DNA from: Coriolopsis trogii
Lineage: Eukaryota > Basidiomycota > Agaricomycetes > Polyporales > Polyporaceae
DNA: 64,000 nt
Reading direction: 5' to 3'
Assembly (NCBI GenBank): GCA_020543525.1
Contig: JAHYIO010000031.1
Coordinates: 2,790,001-2,854,000, forward strand
The notes under the pieces are model-generated. The model was not told the origin of the DNA, made no database searches, and saw only the letters and a program-made list of their open reading frames with translations. How positions within the stretch are numbered: the stretch's first letter is position 1; each line of letters opens with the position of its first letter. Below, in pieces: positions 54,650-64,000 of this stretch. The position numbers and the translations under genes were made by a program.

Positions 54650-56943
54650 TTACAGGTGCAACGCCGTGCGCGGCGCCACAGGCAGCGGCGGGTCCGTCGC
54701 GTCATACCCGCCCGGGTCCTCACGCGCGCCCCCCTGCCTCCTGTGCCGGTGCCGTGCGGCCCTAAGGTATCGCGAGAACCGCGCCGCTGCGGACGAGATC
54801 GGACGAGCCGCTCCTCCGTGCGGCGGTGGGGGTTCCAGCATCTCGTTTTCCTCCCCGCCGTCAGACATCATCGTCTGCAGAGCTTGGAAGTCTGTGCGGA
54901 GCGTCAGCCGCTCGCCATGCGGTGTCTACCGTGAAGTTGCGCACCTTGTCTGCATAGAGGGCAGCTGCTCGAGAGCTCGAGCAGCCATGGGTCCACACAC
55001 TCCTGGTGGAACCGATGGTGGCCCTCGCACGGCAGCACGCGCAGATCGTCCCCTTCCTCGAAGTCGACGATGCAAATCGGGCACGTCTCGCGGCCGATCG
55101 CATCAGGCATGACCTCTGGCTGCCCTCCGGACGACGCGTGTGCATCCGCAGGAGTTTTTCGAGGTCGCGGGACCACCTGCGGGACGGATGAAGACGAGCT
55201 CGCTCGGTTCGTCGGATCCTCCTGCCACTGGCCGTCGTCAGCTGTCGCGGCTGGTGTGTGTGCCAAGGTCGGGAGTGTGGCCGTGGCGAGCACTTGACTC
55301 TCCTGGACGTCTCCCAACTGTCCCGAGACAGCCTTCCATTCGCGCAGTTCGACAGCTACCTCTTCATCGGGCGATACCTTGACCGGGGTGTGCGGGGTGT
55401 CGCTGCCGTCGATGCTCTCAATGTCCTTGGGGCGTGTTGATGCGCCTGTGGGCTCATCCGTGCGTCCGAACTTGACTACGGGGAACGTGTCGAGGATGGC
55501 GCGCCCGAGTCCACGCGCCCGGCTTTGAGCGCCAGCCTGTCCTGGGCCGCCCATAGCATCGCCTGACCGAGGGCCGTACCGTTCGGGGTGACGGATTGCC
55601 CGTATGGCCTACCGAACGTGCATCAGCCGCATCCGAAGCATCGACAGCCCGAGAGCATGGATAACCCACCCCTGATATTATGACGATGCAGAAGAGAGCA
55701 GACACACATCCCGTGATAGCATACAGGACGATCCTGCAAGCCAAACGGGTGAATATATGCTACGGTGTAGAGGGAGAATTGTGCGTACATGGCCAGACTG
55801 GTGCTGTTGGTGTTGCCATTGCTACCACCAGAGCCTCCGTCATCAGCAGAGCTGCCGTGAGTGTTGCCACTACCGGAGCCCGTAGACGGGTCCGAGGCAT
55901 TAGACGCGGTCAGGGTGGCGAAGAGATATCCCGCCTTGGGTACAGTATGGTCGTCGATCGCAGTCTGGATGTCGTGCGCTGAGGCATTCAGCAAAGACGG
56001 ACTGTACCAGTAATACTTTGACGAGTTCCCGAGGATGTTGTCGAACTGCGACTCGATGAGCCGCGAGTTGGACAGCGACTGTGTGGCGAAGATGTCCATG
56101 ACCTGGTCAAAGTTGGCCGGATCCGAGTATTCCGGGTTGATGAAGCACGTCACCGACTTCAGCGAGTACAGAAGCTAAATCGGACGGGTTGGGCACATTC
56201 GCTCGTGTCTCGTATACGCGTGCATATGAGGTTGGACGTACTGCAGCCACTGCCCCCCTGTCCCGCGCTAGGGTAAATATATCATCCTCCATAGACGCGT
56301 CGGTTGAGTTTGCATCACAGTTCACAAGCGCGATCCATGGTGTTGTAGCTGCAACAGCGGACGAGGAAGGAAGGTAGTGAAATCAGACAATCAGCATTCG
56401 CCGTGTCAAATGTACGTTCAACAGCACTCACTTGTATCGTTTGGCAACTTGGCCTCGGAGAAGTGTACAAGCGCACCCTACACATCACGCAGCACAGGGG
56501 TGAGAACGACGAGAAGCGGCGGGCGAACGTATCAGATGAGAATGTCGGGGACGAAGGTCGGTGATCTAGGATTTGCGTAGATCGCCGCTCTCAGACGGAT
56601 ATGACGTTGCTCGTTTTCCGACGCACACGGACCATGCGTTGTGCACAACGAGGTCGACAGGGCGGGGGAGAGATTGAGGGAAAGATGAGAGACGTACCTT
56701 GTTGATGCCAGTGCTGTCTGCTCCTACAAGCTGATATGAGATTGTTGCCGAAAACGACCCCATCGGATACCACTGCAGGCTAAGCTTCGAGACATCAGAG
56801 AAGTTCTGCCCGGCGCTGGCAGCGACATTGGAATCGTTGGTTGCCTGTGCCGGGATGTATGCATATGCGGGACTAGGGCCAAGAAGGGCAGCGAGGAAGA
56901 AGAATGTGGCGATAGTCGCCCAGCAATTCAGGAATGAGTTCAT
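54650..56943 (-). CDS. Membrane RING-H2 E3 ubiquitin ligase of the secretory pathway
   Basis: Multi-exon gene, about 600 aa. It begins with the signal peptide MNSFLNCWATIATFFFLAAL LGPSPAYA. The luminal domain has several N-x-S/T sites and an IALVNCDANS segment reminiscent of protease-associated-type domains. One transmembrane helix, MIVLYAITGCVSALFCIVII SG, is assembled across two introns and is followed by AIRAIRHPERYGPR. The cytosolic C-terminal part holds a RING-H2 finger: CPICIVDFEEGDDLRVLPC, HHRFHQECVDPWL and CPLC. This layout resembles RNF13-like ligases of endosome, vacuole or Golgi. The TAA at 54652-54650 sits inside CTGTAAGT, a good donor site, so a small further exon is possible. 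An in-frame ATG upstream (57099) was rejected because it would bury the signal peptide. Confidence 0.82.
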
Positions 56944-57691
56944 CGTGTTTCGTCCAGCCGTAGAAGGGCGTGCAGAACCAAGACGACGGCGAAGCGGGGA
57001 GAAAGGAGGCGACGGACGATGGACGCTGCGTCTGTGGTCGAGAGAAGACCGTGCCCAACGTTCGTGGTCGTGGGCGAGGGCAAGACAGACGAGAGGCAAA
57101 CCCTGGCCTGGCCTTTCTGAGTCTCTGGGAGTCCGGAGTGGAGGTTGCGCCGTTGCGGCACGATGCCGGTCAGGCTGAGCTCGCGGCTCGCGCCGGTGGG
57201 AACGTGGGCTTGGAGTCTGGTGGGCCTTGAGGACCCTAACGAGCGAACGCAGTCCCAGTGGTCTAAGAATATGTCGAAGTGAACTTCACGACCCAGTGAG
57301 AGTGGTAGTCCGCGTCGAGCCACTCTAGTGGCAGACCAGGAATATCTCGTCGGGCGCTTGGATTCGGCCGGTTAGCCAATGGGGCATCGTCCAAACAGGC
57401 TGCCACGCAGTGGACGTGCACAGGACACCCCACAGGGGTTACGCAAAATCGAACGAGTCTGGCGAGCGGTCTTGTCCTGAGTCTGACAATCATGTGCTAA
57501 AGGAGGCGGGACATGAATATCGGAATCCCCGTCCGTATCACGACCATAGCTAGTCACTCCGTCGTCGAGTAGGTGTTAAAGCATACAAATTCATTTTTTC
57601 TGGGGCCGGGATTCAAGAATACAATGCCCATGCGATTTTGGATGAAGCCGGAGTTCTTCGCAGTCACCTCAACACGTACGGCTGCGTGCGT
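56944..57691. other. Intergenic region upstream of RING-H2 gene
   Basis: About 750 bp between the RING-H2 start and the stop of the aminotransferase gene, both minus strand. Promoter and 3' UTR sequence; no gene or repeat recognised. Confidence 0.4.
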
Positions 57692-59363
57692 TCACCCCTC
57701 CCTCACCACCTCCTCGACCGCCTCCGTAAAGATCGCACATCCCTTCGCCAGATCCTCCTTCGAGATGTTCAATGGCGGGATGAAGCGAATGACCTCATAC
57801 ACGCTCGTCGTGAGAATGAGCAGGCCCTTCTCCACGCACCTCTTCGCCACCCTGCTCGCGAGCTTCTCCGGCACGTTCGCCTTCCGGAACGCGTCATATG
57901 CCCCCGTGCCGGCCGGCGACGCAAACTCGACGGCGACCATGAGACCCTGCCCGCGCACGTCCAGAACGGCAGGCTTCGACAGGAGCGGGTTCAGCGCGGC
58001 GAACAACTCCTTCGACCTGCGGGACGAGAACGGGGGTGAGCACGTATGAACACAATCAGTTCTCGTCATGGCCGTGCGCATGCCTAATCAGAACCGCAGA
58101 CGTACCGTGCGTTGACGTTGTCGAGAATCTTCTCCTCCTTCATCACGTCTGCAGCTGCCACTGCTGCCGCGCACGCCACCGCGTTGCCGGCATACGTCCC
58201 GCCCATCGAACCGGCCTTCAGCTTGTCTGTCAGTTCCCGCCGGGTGATGACACCGCTCAGAGGGAAGCCGTTCGCGAGACCCTAGAGCGCACCGAGTGCC
58301 TCAGTACATGCCGGCTGCAGTCTTTGCCGAGAGATTTACCTTCGCGGTGATAAGGATGTCGGGGCGGACGCCAGAATACTCAATCGCATAGTTTTTGCCC
58401 GTGCGCCCGTATCCGGATTGCACTTCGTCGATGATAAGGAGGATGCCATGCTTGTCGCAGACGTCCCGCAGGCCCTTGAGGAATTCTGTAGGCGCTGGGA
58501 CGTACCCGCCCTCGCCGAGGACAGGCTCGATGATGATCGCGGCAGTGTCTTTCGGGTTGGTCGCTTGCGATAACAGCAAGTGAAGCTGGTTCAGACACAT
58601 CTCTGACATCTTCGAGCTCGGAGTGTCTGCCGGTACACCAAGTTGGTGCCAGTATGGGAACGGCATGGTGAAAACGCCGGGCTGAGGGTGACCGTGGTGA
58701 GTACGTAGCGGTGAAGGCTCGACATCAACATCCTTGACGTACCATAAGCGGATGGACGCCTTCGCTATAGATCGTCTTACTCTTTGTGACCGCCATGGCA
58801 CCAAACGTTCGGCCGTGGTAGGCACCCTGCATGCTGATGATGTTCTGCCTGCCGGTGACTGTCCGAGCAACTTTGATGGCACCTTCGACCGCCTCAGAGC
58901 CAGAGTTCCAGAAGAAGAACGAATCGAGTGACGGGTGCGGCATCATCGGCAGTAGCCTCTCAATGAGTTTGAGGTACGGCTCGTGGAAGCCAATGCTGCA
59001 CTGAGGGTTCGCAAGACTCTTGAGCCGATCAACGGACAAAACGTGGTGGACAATAACGGACCTGAGCATGAACGATGTTCATACACTGTTCTGCAGCGGC
59101 TTGGCTGACTTTGGGATGACAATGGCCTATGCATACAGAGGTCAGCGATATGCTACCGCTGTTCAATGACGAATACACCCACCGAGGTTAGTGACGCCTA
59201 TACCGCATGTGAAATCCAGCAGCTTCCTGCCATCACCAAGGGTCACATAGGAGCCTTCCCCCTTGACCATGACGGCATCGACGACACGGGCAAGGCCCTT
59301 TGTGACATGTTTCTGTCCAAACTCGACCAAGGAGGCATGCGACTGCGCCGACGAGGAAGCCAT
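57692..59363 (-). CDS. 4-aminobutyrate aminotransferase-like class III PLP enzyme
   Basis: About six exons, roughly 450 aa. Blocks in order are [54 protein letters not shown] (phosphate-binding loop), [45 protein letters not shown] (Asp contacting PLP nitrogen), and [15 protein letters not shown], where the Schiff-base lysine is the last residue before an intron. The end is [13 protein letters not shown]. The enzyme likely transfers the amino group of GABA, or a related omega-amino acid, to 2-oxoglutarate. No clear mitochondrial presequence ([20 protein letters not shown]), so it may be cytosolic, as yeast Uga1. Ornithine aminotransferase-type specificity cannot be excluded. Confidence 0.87.
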
Positions 59364-61896
59364 GGTACGGGTGTGGTTTTGCGGCGGGAGCTCCTTGGTG
59401 TGTCGTGCATTTATACGGGAAGGAGCGGCATTTATTGCGCCTTGGAGAGTGTGAATGGATGCCGCGGTCGAGAGCGTATGCCGAGGCCTAGAGTAGACGC
59501 ATGCAGTCAGCGGATGAATGGCTCATGAGGTCCTCGTGCATCAGGGGGAAAAAAGGTATACTCATGATGACTCTTCACTGTAGCTATCTCCCAAGCTGAC
59601 CACCATATCAGCCCTCGTAAACTCGCCATTGAGCACATCTGACGGGCTGACTCGACACGTTATCTCCACCCTCTGCACGAAAGCATGCAGTAAGTGAAGA
59701 AGACCTCTACTAGCGTCTTGTCCGTGTTCCTTTGTACAGGGTCTGTGATCGCGTGCGCATCCCGCTCGGAGGAAACTCCGCCAAAGTTGAGGAATACAGA
59801 GAATCTGTCCTCACATGCTGATTCGCGCCCATATGAGAGTGCTCGAGGTGCCGATGGTGGATATGCTTGGCAAGGAATGACATCAGGAGTGCAGGAGGGC
59901 TCCCACACTTCAGCAGTCCTATCTCAAGGACTGCAAGAAGGCACAGGGTATGCTGCGTCTATAAGCGGAGGAAAGACGCACCAGACCCTGCGCAGCGTCT
60001 CCGGTGTCCCTGCAGCGCTTCAAGTTCTGCACGTTACAATGACATCGGCTACGCTCAGGTGCAGTACGGAACACAACCACAAGCGGTAGATTCTGTGCGT
60101 CTCGTCCCATCGAACTCTTCTGCAGCGTCCGTCGAAAGCACGACCCCTCATCGAGGCAAGACAAGCAAAATGAGAACTCACCGCACGCGAACGGCAGCCA
60201 CACCTCCCTTAGCGCCAGTGCGCCCCGCAAGAACGGCCCCAGACGACTGCAGACAGGAGCGGCTGGACGAGAGCATGATGAGAGTAGAAACTGAAGAGGG
60301 GTGAGGCGCGAGTCATGCCTGAGCGGAATGAGTCCAGGGTGAAGTCATGGTCCTGTTCTAGCCGATCGGGTTCCGTTTCCGGAGCCAATCAGCACTCCAC
60401 GGGAGCCCGTCAGTCGTAAGTACCTGGACTTGCGCACCACCGTCCACGGAGCGTGCTCGCTGCGCCCTGTCATTCAAACTCAGAGTCTGTGCTCACGCGC
60501 GCAGAACCTCCTCGCCGTGACCACCAGCGCGACGCCCACAAGCTGCAGAGTCGCGAGTCTGAGACTCCCTGGGAGCCTGTCTCATGATCGCGCGCCGTCT
60601 GCGAATTACGGTGGCGGGAATAACTGAGTAGTTCTTAACAAATGTTATTAACAACGTTATTAACATGCGTTAATAACGCGTTAATAACTCGGACCGGGTT
60701 TTGGACCAGTTACTAACTCAGCGCTTCTATGAGCGCTTGCACATCAGCAGGAGTCGCAAATGATTTGGAGTCTGTGCTGCCAGTCATCTTGGGTTGGTCA
60801 GTGCATGATTCGCAGCGAGTGACACCAGTCACCTAGCAGGATGCGAGGGAACTCAAGCACAAGGTACAACGTCCTTCTCAAAACACCGTCAATCTATGGT
60901 GCAACCACCTGAGCGCCGGCGCCAAGTTCCAACTCACTGCCCAGACTCGCCGGGTGTCGCCCGCGCAACAATCAGAGAGCCAGACTTCATCATCCAGCTG
61001 CAGAATGTCTGTCAAGATAGAACTGCAGTAGAGACGCACTCTGGTCCCCGATTGCTGCTCCAGATGGAGGTTGAGATACGTTGAGGATTGTAGGGAGAGC
61101 AGTGTACGTCTCGCTTAGCCTGACGGTATAAGCGCTCAAGTTATTAACTGTTATTAACCAGTTAATAACTCGGGGGGATCCTGCCTCAGGTTAATAACAT
61201 GGTTACTAACCGCCCGAGGAGTTATTCCCGCCACCGTACTGCGAATGCTTTCACGCGCGACCTCGCACGCGAGTTGACCGCACGTTCACTTCGCGTACCA
61301 CGATCGAGTCGTCCGTCTTCGGCGTCTTGAACAGTGTAAGCGGGAGTGAGGTGAGCCGGTCGGGCTTGGCGAGCTGAGTTGCCATTTTTGACTGTTTGTC
61401 TTTTGTCATCATGCGTACACAGATCTCGTTGACAGCAGCACCTTTCAGACTCCTTACCCAGTGGCCAGGCTTCGGGGCCGAGCGCGCAGATGCGCCAGTG
61501 CCAGCATTGACAGATCTCTCGTTGGACCCACATGTGGCGTACATCAAGCTGGGAAGCCTCGACCATGGAAGTGTAGTATGTAACTGTCGGTAATGATGTC
61601 GCCCACAGTATCCCTGCGCGTGATCGTCGAAAGCCTTACTGAAGATACAAGGCCCACCATTCGCATAGCAGCGCTAGTCCTGACATATCACACCCTCGCG
61701 TTGGTCGTGAATACCTACTTCAAGCATTGAGCAACACGGGTTGCAAATGCACTCGGTATGTCGTCCCCAAACCCCAATTGTGATTCCCTACCAACAGTTT
61801 CGAATACAACAGCACACAAAACAGACCCATCCCCGCGAAGACCCAGCATATATAGATAAAGATAGGGAAGAGCGTCACGACGCCCAACGTCTGCGC
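59364..61896. other. Long intergenic region containing a MITE-like element
   Basis: About 2.5 kb. No convincing protein gene. It contains the inverted-repeat element at 60609-61236 and presumably the promoter of the aminotransferase gene just right of 59363. Confidence 0.5.
60609..61236. mobile_element. MITE-like non-autonomous DNA transposon with TA target-site duplication
   Basis: Left end CGGTGGCGGGAATAACT (60609-60625) has an exact inverted match at 61220-61236. Both ends are flanked by TA, consistent with a TA duplication. Arrays of GTTATTAAC, GTTAATAAC and GTTACTAAC lie just inside both ends: about five between 60643 and 60716 and about five between 61142 and 61210. The 430 bp interior has no transposase frame. 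TA flanks and inverted ends fit Tc1/mariner-type mobilisation, but that is inference. Confidence 0.7.
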
Positions 61897-63068
61897 TCAC
61901 ACACACTGCTTCTCGCCGAACGAGATGTCGTTGAAATACGGACCAAGGTGGTTCGGGATCGACGTCTTGAGGAGCGAGTTGCCCGCGGCACAGTTCTGAG
62001 CACAAATAGTCAGCATTCTCTCCACGGTGCGTCCGCACGGAAAGAGAGCTCACTTCGTTCTCTGACCCGGGGCACTCGACGATCGTCGCCTCACCTGAAG
62101 CGTCGTCTACCGCGGTGATGTGCAGCTCGCCCGCCGGGTGCTGGAAGTCGAGCACGTGCGGTGGGACGTTCGGCACCGGGTCGTTCTGGTTCGTGATGTG
62201 CACGAACGTCGGCATCTGCACACGCCAGCAAACGATCAGCTCAGTCTTTCGCGGATTCGACGAGGGAGGAGGAAGGGGACGCACGAGGGAGTCGAAGAGG
62301 TCCGCCCAGGCCGAGTTTCCGACACGCGGCATGCCGAAGACGACAGAGTCGATCTGGATGTCGTCCGGGAGCGACATGCGGAGCATCGCAGCATCGAGAG
62401 ACGCGATGGCTGCGCCGAGCGAGTGGCCGGTGACCATCACCTTCTTGAAGCCGGTGGACGTGAGCGCGTCCGTGACACTCGAGAGGACGATGTCGGCGGT
62501 GCGGCCTTGCGTCGCCTGGAAGCCGCTATGGAGCTGGACGTCGCTGCTCGCGGCGGGGAAGAGCGTCGCGTTCGCGTCGACCTGCAAGAACTCGACGTCG
62601 TTGGCGATCGAGAGAGCCTTCTTGGGATCGGTCCCCTGGTGAGCCACGACGATCGTCTCGGTGTCGGGGTCCGATGCGACAAAGACTGTGCCGTGATGCG
62701 TTAGTTACCGGACACACAGGTGCTGCGTGTTGTGTGTCGCATGACCATCATGCAGGACTGCGGTAGTACTCACAGCCGGGGACAGCACCGTCGTCGCCAC
62801 CTGCAGCAAACACCTTCACGTTCGGGATCGCGTCGCAGGACTTGCCGCAACTCCAATCGGTAACGGTATCCGCGGAGCAGTACGCCGCGCGCGCGAACTG
62901 GGCGGGGCGCACGAGCGTGGAAGTGATGTCGTCCTGAGAGATTGGCGCGGGCTCTGCGTTGCTTTCGTCGCCAGATCCAAAGTTGATGCCAAAGAGAGGA
63001 GCTGGAGCTGCCTGCGCAAGAGCAACGAACGCGGCGAGGGCGAAGAAGGGCTTGAGAACGGGAGACAT
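61897..63068 (-). CDS. Secreted class 3 lipase (alpha/beta hydrolase)
   Basis: Four exons (63068-62774, 62685-62285, 62215-62054, 61995-61897) give 318 aa. MSPVLKPFFALAAFVALAQA APAP is a signal peptide. Mature landmarks are ARAAYCSADTVTDWSCGKSC, IVVAHQGTD (oxyanion region), the elbow VMVTGHSLGAAIASLDAAML with the catalytic Ser, VVFGMPRVGNSAWADLF, HITNQNDPVPNVPP with the catalytic Asp, and SIPNHLGPYF with the likely catalytic His. The Cys pair near the N-terminus and the final KQCV suggest disulphides, as in secreted fungal lipases. It should hydrolyse acylglycerols or feruloyl-type esters outside the cell; substrate cannot be told from sequence. Confidence 0.92.
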
Positions 63069-64000
63069 GGCGTTTTATCGTGCGAAAAGGCGAGTATCCG
63101 AAAACCGCTCTGTAAGAAGAGAGCCCAACTGAAGGTGAAAGAAAGCTGGGAAGGGGAAGGGGAACCACCAGGGTCCTGCAAGCTAGGAAAGAAAGGGAAG
63201 GGGGACGACGACGCACGAAGAGTGTCGATGGACGGGTGGGTGATCTACATCGGCGTATTTGTATGCGGCGACGTAGGCAGGTGTGTTGCGAAGGAACGCG
63301 CGATCCGAGTCTGACTACGCGTAGCATATGGTATCAGAGATTCTTTGCAGCGTCCCTGCTCAAATGCCATGCAGCCGAGTGTTGATGGTGGGATGTTGGT
63401 ACATCATGTTGATCACAAGATGTACACGCCACCAGGGCAGTCACCCTCGGAATGAGCGGCATCTTGTGCGAACCTGTGCTCAGACCTGTCAGCGAGCAAC
63501 GAGTCAGAATATCTCGCATAGATAAGTCAAGGATGTGATTGCACCCGCCTTCAATTGGCTCATAAGCACGTCGAAATGCCGCGCGAGGCTAAACATGAGT
63601 AGAACGACTACGGGCAGTTCATCTCGGCTCACGTACTCATGGCTGGTAAAGCTCGAAGTGGCAACCCTCTTGAAGCATAGGAGTATCGGCGCGCTTCGAA
63701 ATCCATGGAGTTGCTGAAGATTGTCGTGTGGGACAGTGAATGGTCGCGGGTGGTTGAGCAGTTTCGGGCATCGGATCGGTTCCGTGGGAGAAAAAAGCTG
63801 TCCATCTGATCGGCGCTACCGGTGTTCTTGCAACCATTGAACCAACCATAACTCAACAGATTCGGCACTGCTTGCCATCTGCCACCAAGTGGGCATGTAC
63901 CGCATGGAGGTCGTGTTCTTGCGGCGTACATTGTCAACTCGTGGCTTTGCAGCCACCTTCAGCTCGCATGCGACTGAGAGGCTCGTATGGAATCCATCGG
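63069..64000. other. Right end of window, no gene recognised
   Basis: About 930 bp. The first 200-300 bp should be the lipase promoter and 5' UTR. Short frames near 63629-63937 on the minus strand carry no motif I know. Confidence 0.4.

Noticed and set aside
1..64000. tRNA, rRNA genes and CRISPR arrays
   Set aside because: I scanned the gaps for tRNA B-box-like sequences and regular repeat-spacer arrays and saw none; CRISPR is not expected in a fungal genome.

Overview
The window is nuclear DNA of a filamentous basidiomycete, probably an Agaricomycete of the polypore type. Protein genes are dense and broken by many 45 to 120 bp GT-AG introns. The recognisable proteins (NUP2, SPT23/MGA2, PEX5, ILV3, ADE6, HSP12) are fungal. 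GC is moderate to high in coding DNA, and I saw no operons, rRNA or tRNA genes. Exon borders and start codons below were worked out by hand from splice signals and reading-frame continuity and are predictions.

Left third (1 to 20 kb), mainly housekeeping genes: the 3' end of a GYP1-type Rab GAP, a NUP2/NUP50-like nucleoporin, an SPT23/MGA2-like membrane-tethered transcription factor, a relic of a type-B carboxylesterase, a REC114-like meiotic protein, an AIM24-family protein, a small single-pass membrane protein, a dihydroxy-acid dehydratase split into about 20 exons, and the peroxisomal import receptor PEX5.

Middle (20 to 44 kb), duplicated and accessory DNA: two DJ-1/PfpI paralogues in direct orientation flank an F-box/WD40 gene that looks broken. 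Next come a secreted TAP-like serine hydrolase and a very large inverted repeat. The arms (about 30.3-34.6 kb and 39.2-43.5 kb) each carry a GH31 alpha-glucosidase gene. The genes converge on a 4.6 kb spacer holding a membrane-anchored TAP-like hydrolase and an O-fucosyltransferase-like protein. The two GH31 genes look the same over about 3.4 kb including introns, while their promoters and last ~570 bp have diverged, which suggests ectopic gene conversion. A broken 3' end of a third TAP-like gene sits just behind the first GH31 stop codon.

Right third (44 to 64 kb): an intronless ADE6 (FGAM synthase), an old yellow enzyme with a possible mitochondrial leader, an HSP12-like stress protein, a secretory-pathway RING-H2 ubiquitin ligase, a 4-aminobutyrate aminotransferase and a secreted class 3 lipase. 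Two non-autonomous DNA transposons with terminal inverted repeats lie in the long intergenic gaps (49.6-50.9 kb and 60.6-61.2 kb).

No gene cluster for one pathway is evident. The noteworthy biology is structural: the converted inverted GH31 pair, nested gene fragments, MITE-like elements, and transcript architectures (micro-exon, retained-intron switch) that could change protein localisation.
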